A stretch of 16,676 bases of DNA from Rhodospirillaceae bacterium CCH5-H10 (GCA_001557035.1 LSKJ01000080.1:1-16676), one strand, 5' to 3'. Positions 1-7,527 are shown, numbered from the stretch's first letter. Program-made: numbers and translations. The notes: generated by a model from the letters alone, not told the origin.

Positions 1-1
1 C

Positions 2-43
2 GATGATGGTGTGCGGCTTCGCGCGACGGGAGCAAAATTGTGA
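2..43 (+). CDS. C-terminal end of an upstream gene (partial, unidentified)
   Basis: One frame stays open from the left edge and ends at a TGA at 41-43. It encodes only 13 residues, ending in RATGAKL. The TGA overlaps the GTG start of the next gene in a GTGA arrangement, which is typical of translationally coupled genes in one operon. This suggests that the TPR-glycosyltransferase-radical SAM run begins further left. Too little is visible to name a product, and a chance open frame of this length cannot be excluded. Confidence 0.4.
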   Translation, partial: DDGVRLRATGAKL

Positions 44-1176
44 GTGACGTGGGTATTTTGACGAAACTACAGGAGGCGTTACGCGTCAAACTGCTTCAGC
101 GCCGCACCTCTCCCGCGAAGCTTCGCGATGATGGGCGATCCGCCGGCCAGCGCGCGGACTTGCTTTATCTCCAAGCTCGCAGCATGGCCCAGAATGGGAG
201 CGTCGAGATGGCGCTCAAACTTTTCGATGATGCCATCGCTCTGGCTCCTGATTTCGTGGAGGCAATCGAAGCGCGCGCAGAACTCCTCGACATGGCTGGT
301 CAAGAAGCGCTGGCCGGTGCGGGATACGCTGAAGCGCGCCGCCTGAGGTCGGCTGTTCGCCAAGGCCCGCCTGATCGCCCTTTTGTCGTACGTATGCGCG
401 GTAATTTCATGTCGGAGGTCGTTTCTTACGACAATGTCGTGCGGTCGCTGCAGAAGAACATCTTGCCGTATCTCGCCAGAGGGAATGCTTATCTGGCTAG
501 CGGCAAGCCAGCCAAGGCGCTGGCCGATTATGAGCATGCGCTGAGGATAAAGCCGGGCTCGTTGAACGTAATTGCGCTCAAGGCAGAGGCCTTATTGGGC
601 TTGGCACAATATGAACAATCCTTGACTGCGATCGACAGCGTTCTTTCTGCTCAACCAGACAATCTGGAGGCCCTTAGTACACGGGCGGTTGCTCTGCTCG
701 CCCTTGGCCGTCTCGTTGCCGCCAACAAAGATCTAAATCGCCAACTCACTTTGCTGCCGCCGGGGCAGGCCGCCGCAAGAGGCTGCGTCGCCATGCGACT
801 CGCAGCGTACCAAGTGGCTGTTGATGAGTTCGCCAATGCCATATTGCGCCAGCCGGGGGATGCGTATTGGCGCCTTTATCATGGCACCGCACGTCTCCGC
901 CTTGGCTTGGACGTGTTGCAAGAGAAGTTAGTTGATGACGGGCAGCATTGGCCTCGACTTCTTCTCGCCTTCCAGGCTGGGCAAGTGAGTGAAGAAGCCG
1001 TGATTGCACAGGCGGATTCGGACGACCGCCGGGCCGAGGCGTGGTTTCAGTTTGGAGTGCTCACCATCCAGAAGGACCGGGATGTTGCGCGACGCCATTG
1101 GCAGAACGTCGTTGATCGGGGAGGGGTAGCTCTGATCGAGCACGCGGCTGCCCGAAACGAACTAGCGCAGAGCTAA
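40..1176 (+). CDS. TPR-repeat protein, first gene of the glycosyltransferase/radical SAM run
   Basis: This is a 378-residue protein built from tetratricopeptide-like helical pairs. One repeat lies at about residues 40-90 (ALKLFDDAIALAP). A clear set follows at about 142-240 (ARGNAYLASGKPAKALADYE, then ALKAEALLGLAQYEQSLTAI), and a degenerate pair at about 245-290. I see no signal peptide or membrane segment, so it is probably cytoplasmic. TPR proteins act as protein-binding scaffolds, and many glycan loci carry one beside their transferases. Here it lies 33 bp upstream of a glycosyltransferase and is probably cotranscribed with it. The start is a GTG at 40-42, preceded by a purine-rich ACGGGAGC and overlapping the stop of the upstream frame. 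The partner is unknown; recruiting or organising the glycosyltransferase is inference. Confidence 0.8.
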   Translation: MSDVGILTKLQEALRVKLLQRRTSPAKLRDDGRSAGQRADLLYLQARSMAQNGSVEMALKLFDDAIALAPDFVEAIEARAELLDMAGQEALAGAGYAEARRLRSAVRQGPPDRPFVVRMRGNFMSEVVSYDNVVRSLQKNILPYLARGNAYLASGKPAKALADYEHALRIKPGSLNVIALKAEALLGLAQYEQSLTAIDSVLSAQPDNLEALSTRAVALLALGRLVAANKDLNRQLTLLPPGQAAARGCVAMRLAAYQVAVDEFANAILRQPGDAYWRLYHGTARLRLGLDVLQEKLVDDGQHWPRLLLAFQAGQVSEEAVIAQADSDDRRAEAWFQFGVLTIQKDRDVARRHWQNVVDRGGVALIEHAAARNELAQS

Positions 1177-1197
1177 ATCTTACCGTGAAGCATAACG

Positions 1198-1202
1198 AGG
1201 AG
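1198..1202 (+). promoter_or_regulatory. Ribosome binding site of the glycosyltransferase gene
   Basis: AGGAG lies 7 nt before the ATG at 1210 and fixes that start. It is in the 33-bp gap after the TPR gene, with no terminator between the genes, which supports cotranscription. Confidence 0.7.
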
Positions 1203-1209
1203 AGTTAGG

Positions 1210-2787
1210 ATGTTTTCCGTTATCCTGTACGGTCGAAACGACAGTCACGGTTATAATCTTCATAAGAGGGCGGCAATCAGCTTCAACGCCATCGCCGAGG
1301 TCATGTCCGATCCTGACGATGAAATTTTGTTCGTGGATTACAATACTCCCGACGATCATCCGACTTTTCCCGAAGCCATCCATGATACTCTAACGGATAA
1401 AGCCAAGAAGCATATGCGCGTTCTGCGCGTGCGGCCCGAGCATCACGCTCACCTCAAGTCGAAAACTCACTTGGTCGCGCTTGAGTGTCAGTCGCGGAAT
1501 ATCGCGCTGCGCCGCTCCAATCCCAACAATCGCTGGATCCTCTACACCAATACGGACATGCTTTTGGTGCCCCGGATCGAAGGCGAGTCGCTCAGCCATA
1601 TCCTCGGTGCCGTACCCGATGGGTTTTATCAGATACCTCGCTTCGAGCTGCCCGAGATGCTCTGGGAAGCGGCATTCGATCGGCGCGACCCCGCCAACAA
1701 CCTGAAACTGTTGCGCGATTGGTCGATGCGGTTTCACCTCAACCAGGTGGTCCATAATTTCATGCCGATGAAATACGACGCGCTGGGCGACTTCCAGGCG
1801 GCGTTGCGTGAGGACATGTTCGCGATCCACGGATTCGATGAATCGATGCTCCTGGGTTGGCATTGCGATTCGAATTTGGCAGCCCGCCTGGCGCTTTACC
1901 GCGGTCGAGTAGACACGCTGATAGACAAGGTATTCGGCTACCATTGCGACCACACGCGTGTCGCTGCGGCGAACAACAAGGGCCGCCAGACGCGCATGAA
2001 CAACCAGGACCAGTACATTTGGGATGTGACAACGCCTTATATACCCGCCCAGGCGGAGACATGGGGCTGGCCCAACCTTGAGATCGAGGAAGTCCGGCTG
2101 GACCGCGACACCTCTTATCAGCGCTTTACCGCCGGTCTCGACGCGGCGATAACGCCGGCGACTGTCCCATATGTGACGACCAGCCTTGAGTGGCAGCTCT
2201 ACAACGATCTGACTTACGATCTACCCCATACGATACCTTTTGTTTGCGATCAGGTTCTGACCTATCCGCGAAACACGGCTCTGATGATCGGTGCGACGCG
2301 TGCCGAGTTCCTGAAGCGCTTCGCGATTGCCTGGAATGCCATGGGTTTCACGGGGCCGCTATTGGTGCCGAATGAGTTTGAGGGCTTGCCAAACGATCTT
2401 TCGGGCGTAGTCCGCGGGCCGTTCAAGGAACAACTTGAACAGGCTCACCTCTTCATCTTCGAGTTTGGCCTGGCAACGCAGCAGCCCGGTGAACCGGTTC
2501 GTCGAGGGCGGCCGGCCGGTCCCGTGGATGAGAAGCGGCTTAAGACGCTCTCGCGCTTTTTCCGTTTGGCCGCGTCGACTGAAAGCGAGACGCGTCCGGC
2601 GGGGAGGCGGCAGCCTCGGCGGTTCATCGGCGTGAATGTGATCTACAACAAGTACTGGCCTCTGTTTACCGACTATGTCGGGGCCAACATCAATCCATTC
2701 TGTAGTCAGGTTCTCGCAGGTATTCCCCGGGAAGACCCGTCACTTCGCGGTAAGGTTCTCCGCTTTCGCGGCAAGCGTGCGGTGTGA
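1210..2787 (+). CDS. GT-A fold (GT2-like) glycosyltransferase with extra C-terminal domain
   Basis: This 525-residue protein appears to have two parts. Residues 1-290 follow the layout of family-2-like glycosyltransferases. A beta-strand/acid N-terminus (EILFVDYNTPDD, about 38-49) is followed by SRNIALRRS (95-103) and then WILYTNTDM (109-117). The NTD at 114-116 sits where the DXD-type metal and nucleotide-sugar motif is expected. FDESMLLGWHCDSNLAARL (209-227) resembles the acceptor/catalytic segment of this fold. These enzymes move a sugar from a nucleotide-sugar donor to an acceptor in the cytoplasm. Residues about 300-525 are not part of the usual core. They include an alpha/beta-looking stretch (TALMIGATRAEFLKRFAIA, 355-373) and a basic region (460-471). 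No membrane helix is visible. It is followed after 27 bp by the radical SAM gene. Donor and acceptor cannot be predicted. Confidence 0.78.
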   Translation: MFSVILYGRNDSHGYNLHKRAAISFNAIAEVMSDPDDEILFVDYNTPDDHPTFPEAIHDTLTDKAKKHMRVLRVRPEHHAHLKSKTHLVALECQSRNIALRRSNPNNRWILYTNTDMLLVPRIEGESLSHILGAVPDGFYQIPRFELPEMLWEAAFDRRDPANNLKLLRDWSMRFHLNQVVHNFMPMKYDALGDFQAALREDMFAIHGFDESMLLGWHCDSNLAARLALYRGRVDTLIDKVFGYHCDHTRVAAANNKGRQTRMNNQDQYIWDVTTPYIPAQAETWGWPNLEIEEVRLDRDTSYQRFTAGLDAAITPATVPYVTTSLEWQLYNDLTYDLPHTIPFVCDQVLTYPRNTALMIGATRAEFLKRFAIAWNAMGFTGPLLVPNEFEGLPNDLSGVVRGPFKEQLEQAHLFIFEFGLATQQPGEPVRRGRPAGPVDEKRLKTLSRFFRLAASTESETRPAGRRQPRRFIGVNVIYNKYWPLFTDYVGANINPFCSQVLAGIPREDPSLRGKVLRFRGKRAV

Positions 2788-2800
2788 GCGAATTTTGGCG

Positions 2801-2807
2801 AAGGAGG
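2801..2807 (+). promoter_or_regulatory. Strong ribosome binding site fixing a GTG start
   Basis: AAGGAGG, a full match to the anti-Shine-Dalgarno sequence, lies 7 nt before GTG at 2815. It decides in favour of this GTG over the downstream in-frame ATG (Met8). It is the strongest ribosome binding site I noticed in the window, suggesting efficient translation of the radical SAM protein. Confidence 0.8.
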
Positions 2808-2814
2808 GCGTATA

Positions 2815-3888
2815 GTGGCTGAAATATCGAGGCCGATGTCCGAGCGTGCTTCTGATGCTGCAGCGTTGCAACGCGCGACAAGTTCCGATTTCAAGCCAAA
2901 TTCTCATCGTCTCCCGGTGATGGACTTTAATGGCTTTGCTACGACGGAAGCCTGCGAATTAAGTTGCGTCTTTTGCCATTTCAACGGCCCCAATGCGATC
3001 AAGAAGGCGCGAACCCTCGCACCCGAACTGGTCGAAAAGGGCTTGAGGCAATTGCCCCCTGGCAAGAAGGCGCATTTCGCTGCGACCGGTGATTTTTTCC
3101 AGGACCCCAACGCACTTGATCATTTGCGCAAAAGCATTGCTCTAGGGCACCCGGTGAATGTGCTCAGCCATGGGCAATCGATGCCTCCCGAGCGGCTCGA
3201 GGAAATGCTTGCTATGGGCGTTCGGGAATTTCGCTTCAGTGTCGACCATATCGAACCGCGGCAATATGCTAAAATTCGGCGCGGAGCGGATCTTAAATTG
3301 GTCTTGGCTACAATCGCCTATTTGCGTCAGCGGAAAGCCGAACTTCCCGATCTCAGCGTCGAGGTCAATTGTATTCTGATTGGCGATACGCGCGATCGCA
3401 TGCAGGAGTTCGCCGATTTCTGGTCTACTCGCGTCGACGCCGTGCATTTTCACGCTGAATACTACGACGTTCTGAAGTTCCGGAACTTGTTCTTTGTACC
3501 GGAGCATCGCAACGACTGCCATATCCAGTTGTATGTCTTGCCGTCAGGCCAGATCACTCCGTGCTGCGCCATGATGGTCCAGGCACATGAAGGTGACGCA
3601 TCATGGCTCCCGAATATCGCTGATACCTCGTTGCAGGAGGCCTATGATCGCCTTTGCGATATGTACGAGGATCCGAACAGCGACCTTGGAAAAGTATGTG
3701 CCAAGTGTGATTGGTGGGTCATGTGGTCCGAGCCGCGGAATGGATGCTCGCCATATATGAAGTCGGTACGTTTCGACGCACCTTCCGGCGAACTGGTAAA
3801 AGCGCAGGAACCACCTAAGCATTTATTTCGCAGAGTGCAACAAGCCCTTACGGCGCTGCTGAAAAAGCAGTCGCAGAAATTCAGCTAG
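2815..3888 (+). CDS. Radical SAM protein with SPASM-like C-terminal cysteines
   Basis: This is a 357-residue protein. ACELSCVFC (46-54) provides the CxxxCxxC motif (Cys47, Cys51, Cys54) that binds the 4Fe-4S cluster used to cleave S-adenosylmethionine. TGDFFQDP (91-98) occupies the place of the usual GGEP-type motif. The C-terminal third carries Cys235, Cys250/Cys251, Cys281, Cys295, Cys298 and Cys311. The pattern CHIQLYVLPSGQITPCC followed by CAKCDWW is typical of SPASM/twitch domains, which bind auxiliary iron-sulphur clusters. Known SPASM enzymes modify peptides, activate sulfatases or act on sugars such as aminoglycosides. No precursor peptide gene or sulfatase is seen here, and the neighbours are glycan enzymes. 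A sugar or glycolipid substrate is therefore favoured, as inference. The stop codon TAG lies in the CTAG target duplication of the adjacent IS remnant, yet the reading frame appears complete. Confidence 0.85.
   Translation: MAEISRPMSERASDAAALQRATSSDFKPNSHRLPVMDFNGFATTEACELSCVFCHFNGPNAIKKARTLAPELVEKGLRQLPPGKKAHFAATGDFFQDPNALDHLRKSIALGHPVNVLSHGQSMPPERLEEMLAMGVREFRFSVDHIEPRQYAKIRRGADLKLVLATIAYLRQRKAELPDLSVEVNCILIGDTRDRMQEFADFWSTRVDAVHFHAEYYDVLKFRNLFFVPEHRNDCHIQLYVLPSGQITPCCAMMVQAHEGDASWLPNIADTSLQEAYDRLCDMYEDPNSDLGKVCAKCDWWVMWSEPRNGCSPYMKSVRFDAPSGELVKAQEPPKHLFRRVQQALTALLKKQSQKFS
3885..3888. repeat. Left copy of CTAG target-site duplication
   Basis: CTAG directly abuts the left terminal inverted repeat of the IS remnant and is matched by CTAG at 4485-4488. 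A 4-bp CTAG/YTAR duplication is known for several IS5-family groups. The last three bases are the TAG stop codon of the radical SAM gene. Confidence 0.7.
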
Positions 3889-3904
3889 GCTGTGGTGACA
3901 AGTT
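3889..3904 (+). repeat. Left terminal inverted repeat of the IS5 remnant
   Basis: GCTGTGGTGACAAGTT matches GTTGGGGTGACAATTT, read inward on the minus strand from 4484, at 13 of 16 positions. The core GGTGACAA is shared. The transposase stop codon (minus strand, 3905-3907) falls immediately inside this repeat. Confidence 0.75.
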
Positions 3905-4445
3905 CTACTTGAGCCATAGCATGATGTTTTGGACCTTTACGAAGCCTAGGAAGTTTGCGGCGAGCTTGTCGTATCGGGTTGCGCTCGTCGCCATTTCTCG
4001 AGCTTTGCGAAGGAGCCTTCGATGCCGCAGCGTTGGGTATAGGCGATACGGTCGTAGCGACGCTGGTACTTGCGATGTCTGCGGGGAGGGATGACTGGCT
4101 AGCCGCCTTGTTCGAGGACAAGTTCGTCGAAGCTGGCAGCGTTATAGGCTTTGTCGGCATGACCTGAAGGGCCGGGAGGCCCCGTATCAAGTCGCATTCC
4201 GGCGCCATATCGTTTTGTTGCCCCGGTCCGAGCGTGAAGCGGACCCGCAGGCCGAGCGCATCGACTGCCGCGTGGAGCTTGCTGCCGAAGCCCCCGCGCG
4301 AGCGCCCGAGAGCTTGGGCTTACGGTCCCCTCTTCTTCGCCGCCCGCTGGCGGCTTCCTTGCGACCGCCAAGCTGCTCCAGTGGTGCCCACTGATCCGTC
4401 CCTAAATACTTCGCTTTCTACGCCAGCATCTCGGAAAACTAGCAT
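3905..4445 (-). pseudogene. IS5-family transposase, multiply broken
   Basis: Read on the minus strand, a possible start at 4445 leads to a DGSV segment, probably the first catalytic Asp. An in-frame TAA (4320-4322) follows, then ALGRSRGGFGSKLHAAVDAL, a hallmark of IS5-family transposases. A frameshift near 4164-4169 leads to ADKAYN, carrying the second Asp. A TAG at 4099-4101 interrupts just before PVIPPRRHRKYQRRYDRIAY and CGIEGSFAKLEKW, where the Glu completes the DDE triad. A last frameshift near 3980-3984 leads to ATRYDKLAANFLGFVKVQN and the ending MLWLK. The catalytic segments are recognisable, but most of the N-terminal, DNA-binding part is gone. At least two nonsense codons and two frameshifts make it non-functional. 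Confidence 0.85.
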
Positions 4446-4468
4446 CTAATCAGAACTGCCGAATCCTC

Positions 4469-4484
4469 AAATTGTCACCCCAAC
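4469..4484 (-). repeat. Right terminal inverted repeat of the IS5 remnant
   Basis: On the minus strand this reads GTTGGGGTGACAATTT from 4484 inward and pairs with 3889-3904. It marks the transposase 5' side of the element. Confidence 0.75.
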
Positions 4485-4488
4485 CTAG
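4485..4488. repeat. Right copy of CTAG target-site duplication
   Basis: CTAG here matches 3885-3888. Removing the element and one copy restores TTCAGCTAGGAGTT, in which the radical SAM frame still ends at the same TAG. Confidence 0.7.
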
Positions 4489-4716
4489 GAGTTGCATACC
4501 ATTATCTTGGCGATGGAAACTCCTTGGTAAGTCTCTTCAGGTTTCGCGATTGCGCAAAGCTCAGCTATTGCAAGTGGAGGCGAATCGGGTAGTGATTGGC
4601 TTCAGCATTTAAGCTGCCCATGATGGAAAGTTGACAGAGCGTAAGCTCATACTACCAGAGAATGTAGTGAAGGACTGCGCAAAGTAGGCTCAAGACCCGG
4701 AGAAGCCTTTGTTTAG
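4489..4716. other. Convergent intergenic stretch without a recognisable gene
   Basis: This 228-bp, AT-richer stretch lies between the IS remnant and the 3' end of the minus-strand FkbM gene. I found no credible small coding sequence: the ATG at 4513 gives only five codons. There is no clear terminator stem with a T-run and no tRNA-like fold. It is probably the original intergenic region between two converging operons. Confidence 0.5.
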
Positions 4717-5745
4717 TTAGTTCCGAGGCGGATAGAAGGCTGGATCATTAGCCTCGAAGGCAGCCATGTAGCTTGAATAGTCATCGGCCCTATTTCGATT
4801 GACTTGGGCTTGACCAGCCAACATCTCAAGCGCTAGGTCGACGTCAACTAGGCCAGAAAACTTTGTTCGAAACTCTTGCAGGAGTTCCGCTGAGCTGTCT
4901 GGTTGGCCCCAGACTGAGAAGATCGCTGCAAGCTTGGCTATTTTTTCTGCACTCATCCAGTTGACGATGTGGCGCCAGTCGGGGCCAGCGGGATCGCGCG
5001 CATAAAAGGCTTCAGCTTGAAACGGGCGGCCCGTCAGGGTCTGCGCGGGCGAGGTGATGGCGAAAGGCGAAGGTAGCGAGGCCAGGGAATAGTTTCGCAC
5101 ATCTAGAGCCAGAAGCTCGAAGCCATGCTCTCGCATGAACCGATCGGTATTGTGGAACGTGTGCTCGGTTGGACCGGTACCACCATACATGTTGACCTCA
5201 AGGCGCAGGGCGAGCGCCTTCAGTCTTTCAAAATGCTCCCCGAACGAATGCAGGACGTGGAAGTCGGGCCCGTCTATGTCGATCTTGAGGAGGTCGATGT
5301 CGCTCCATCCGAGATCGGCAAGGACATCCGGCACTATAATGGGCTTGTTGGGATCGCCGAGCTTAGTGAGATTCCATGCGTTTACATGGAGCTTCTCTAT
5401 CAGGCTTGCTGCAGCCATTTGCTTCTGCTGCCTAAGGTATACTTGCCCTGCGCTCGTGCGTGGGAACGGGCTTCGAACATGCTGAGGTTTCCCCGCGGCT
5501 GCCTGAGCGAATGGGTGGTCTGGACCGAGCCCGACAAAGCCGCCAATATATTTGATGTCTGGATGTGTCTCCTCCCGAGTTAGGCGCTCGCACTCCTCGA
5601 GGCTGGCGTCAAACGCCAGCGACCGCAATCGATCTCCGAAGACGCGCCAAGCAGGGTCAATGCCGCCGGAACAGCCGATGTCGATGAAGGTGAAGCGCTC
5701 CGAGGAAAGACTTCCTGCGAGGTAAGCGGCAAACGCGGTGCTCAT
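4717..5745 (-). CDS. FkbM-type SAM-dependent methyltransferase (glycan-region copy)
   Basis: This is a 342-residue protein. FIDIGCSGGIDP (20-31) is the glycine-rich SAM-binding motif I, DAS (46-48) is the acidic end of the next strand, and LLKIDIDGPD (152-161) matches the conserved FkbM-family segment. HTFHNTDRFMREHGF (195-209) is also conserved. FkbM-like enzymes O-methylate hydroxyl groups on small molecules and sugars, and many are found in polysaccharide loci. It lies 69 bp downstream of the second GT-C-like gene on the same strand, probably in one operon. It is clearly paralogous to the protein at 12881-13966, with long stretches identical or nearly so, but uses more A/T-ending codons. 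No signal peptide or membrane segment is visible. Methylation of a sugar in the surface glycan is the likeliest role, by inference. Confidence 0.82.
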   Translation of the reverse strand: MSTAFAAYLAGSLSSERFTFIDIGCSGGIDPAWRVFGDRLRSLAFDASLEECERLTREETHPDIKYIGGFVGLGPDHPFAQAAAGKPQHVRSPFPRTSAGQVYLRQQKQMAAASLIEKLHVNAWNLTKLGDPNKPIIVPDVLADLGWSDIDLLKIDIDGPDFHVLHSFGEHFERLKALALRLEVNMYGGTGPTEHTFHNTDRFMREHGFELLALDVRNYSLASLPSPFAITSPAQTLTGRPFQAEAFYARDPAGPDWRHIVNWMSAEKIAKLAAIFSVWGQPDSSAELLQEFRTKFSGLVDVDLALEMLAGQAQVNRNRADDYSSYMAAFEANDPAFYPPRN

Positions 5746-5814
5746 GTCAATCCAAGTCTATGTACGGTTTAGACGGCTCAGCCTAGCAGAGCTGGCGCGG
5801 TCCTTATAGCGGGC

Positions 5815-7527
5815 TCAATCCGCCCGCTTCACGCGAAAGAAGGTGCCGGCGAGCGGATCCTCAAAAAGCAGGGTGCCGGTGAACTTCGTGTGGATCGTCC
5901 TGTAGATCGTCGCGGCCTTCGACGAATCCGCGACCGTCGCCATGGACGAGATGAAGCTCGGCTCCGAAAGCTCCCACACATAGTCTGCGACGACCTCGTA
6001 ACCGAGGTCGATCGCGTGGCCGATCTTGCGGCTGAGTTCGGCGGCGAGTTCCTCGTCAGTTAAGCTTGGCTGATGGATCGGACCGTCCGCCAAGGCGATC
6101 GCCTTGAATTTCGGTTTGGGAGCGGGGGCGGGGCCCAGTTTGCCGAAGGAGTTCCACTCGCCGTGCCACTCGTAGAAGGCCTCCGAGACCAGCTGCTCGA
6201 AGCCATGTACCAGAAACACGGTGCGCGCAGGATCAATTCGCCTCTCAAGGCGCTCCAGGGCGCTGCGCCACGGCCCGTCCGCGCCTCGCGCCGGCACCAT
6301 TCGGTGGATGTTGTAGGACAGAAGGACTGCCGCCAGCACAAGGGCGATCCGCGGAATCGCCGGACCGTAGCGGTGAGTGGCCGCCGCGACGACGGCCGCC
6401 CAAGCCACTGTCAGGCAAATCATAACGTTGATCTGCATCTGTGGGTCTTGCGGCTGCGAGTAAAAGTTGAATATCTCGCCAGCAAGGAAGTTCATGCCGA
6501 AGATCGCCGCCAGGACCCGCGTGTTTAGCGATGTCGCATCGCGCCAGATCAGGACCAGCCAGGCGACGGCGATTGCGGCGATTAGGACGGTGGCCATTAG
6601 GACTTCGTTGCGGATGCTCCTCAGGTAAGAGGCATCCCCCAGGTTGGTGCCGCCCAGCAGGTACTCGGTGATTCCGACCCAAAGAAAGACCAGCTTGCGA
6701 GCGGTGAAGCCGCCCCAGCCGGACTCGACAGCCTTGCCCGTCCAGAGGAGTTCCCGCACGCTGCCGGCGTTGCCCTCGTGCGGCCCCCAGAGCTGCATCA
6801 CGATCTCCGCCGTGCCCACCATGACGGTCAGGAAGAGTACGACGCGAAGGAGCCTCTTCCAGAGCGTGCCGGGTGCCAGCGTGACGCCGACCAGCAGTGC
6901 CGGAAGCGTTGGAAACATCAGCCGCCACTCGAACAGCCATGACAGGGTGAAGACCAAGGCAACGATGGCGATGCGGCCGGGAGTTGGATTGACGAACCAG
7001 ACGGCGGCGAGGGCCAGCGAGCCCAGCAGAAACGTATAGGACGGGATGATGTCTTCGTTGCTGATGGACAAATTCAGGAAGAAGGCGCCGCCCAGATGAA
7101 AGGTGACAGCGGCCCAGGCCACGTCGCGGCGGTGGCCAACAGCACGCACCAGCAGGTAGACGATGCAAAGGCTGATCGCGCCGAAGAGGCAATTGATGAG
7201 GGCAATTTGCCGGCGCGGATTGCCGGTCTCAATGCCGACCAGGTCGAGCAGGTGACAGAGGACGGCGACGAAAGGGTAGTAGTGAAAATTGGACCGGTCG
7301 AGATAGACTTTGACGTTGTCGGTCAGCCAGTCGCGAATTGTCATCGCCTTGAAGACGCCATTGCTGGTCAGCGCCTGCGGATTGTCCATCCAGCCGACGA
7401 GCCAGACCAGTCCGGACAGCGATGCGAGAAAGATGATGGCGAGGTCGGCCAGAGCTGACCTGTCGGACCACCAGGCGGGAGCCGCTCCCGGTCGACGTTT
7501 GGCTTGCGTAAATGTCTGTTTCGCCAA
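5815..7527 (-). CDS. Polytopic GT-C-like membrane protein, copy 1
   Basis: This 570-residue protein has about 10-11 hydrophobic helices within residues 26-407 and a soluble C-terminal domain at about 410-570. After the first helix comes WMDNPQALTSNG (46-57). An acidic residue in the first outer loop is a feature of GT-C enzymes, which use polyprenyl-phosphate sugars on the outer side of the membrane. Segments shared with copy 2 include SNEDIIPSYT (156-165), PTPGRI (181-186), WLFEWRLMFPTLPA (197-210) and YSQPQDPQMQINVM (356-369). LVHGF and LGPAPAP fall in the C-terminal domain. The start is taken as TTG at 7525-7527, because no in-frame ATG precedes the first helix and the length then matches copy 2. 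I do not recognise the exact family; GT-C glycosyltransferase is the best guess, while a flippase or polymerase-like protein remains possible. Confidence 0.7.
   Translation of the reverse strand: MAKQTFTQAKRRPGAAPAWWSDRSALADLAIIFLASLSGLVWLVGWMDNPQALTSNGVFKAMTIRDWLTDNVKVYLDRSNFHYYPFVAVLCHLLDLVGIETGNPRRQIALINCLFGAISLCIVYLLVRAVGHRRDVAWAAVTFHLGGAFFLNLSISNEDIIPSYTFLLGSLALAAVWFVNPTPGRIAIVALVFTLSWLFEWRLMFPTLPALLVGVTLAPGTLWKRLLRVVLFLTVMVGTAEIVMQLWGPHEGNAGSVRELLWTGKAVESGWGGFTARKLVFLWVGITEYLLGGTNLGDASYLRSIRNEVLMATVLIAAIAVAWLVLIWRDATSLNTRVLAAIFGMNFLAGEIFNFYSQPQDPQMQINVMICLTVAWAAVVAAATHRYGPAIPRIALVLAAVLLSYNIHRMVPARGADGPWRSALERLERRIDPARTVFLVHGFEQLVSEAFYEWHGEWNSFGKLGPAPAPKPKFKAIALADGPIHQPSLTDEELAAELSRKIGHAIDLGYEVVADYVWELSEPSFISSMATVADSSKAATIYRTIHTKFTGTLLFEDPLAGTFFRVKRAD

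Larger units (their letters stand above)
3889..4484 (-). mobile_element. Decayed, shortened IS5-family insertion sequence
   Basis: This 596-bp element is bounded by imperfect 16-bp inverted repeats (13 of 16 positions match) and flanked by CTAG on both sides. The minus strand encodes fragments of an IS5-family DDE transposase. It is shorter than intact IS5-family elements, which usually exceed about 800 bp. The region coding for the N-terminal part of the transposase is largely missing, so a deletion inside the element is likely. With a nonsense codon and frameshifts as well, it cannot transpose by itself. A full-length relative supplying transposase could in principle still act on its ends. 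Confidence 0.82.

Noticed and set aside
3909..4449. Several plus-strand short open frames in the IS remnant
   Set aside because: The minus strand carries recognisable IS5 transposase segments; the plus-strand frames are shadows of it.
4489..4716. Possible precursor peptide gene for the radical SAM enzyme
   Set aside because: Both strands lack a start with a ribosome binding site and a frame beyond a few codons; the ATG at 4513 stops after five codons.
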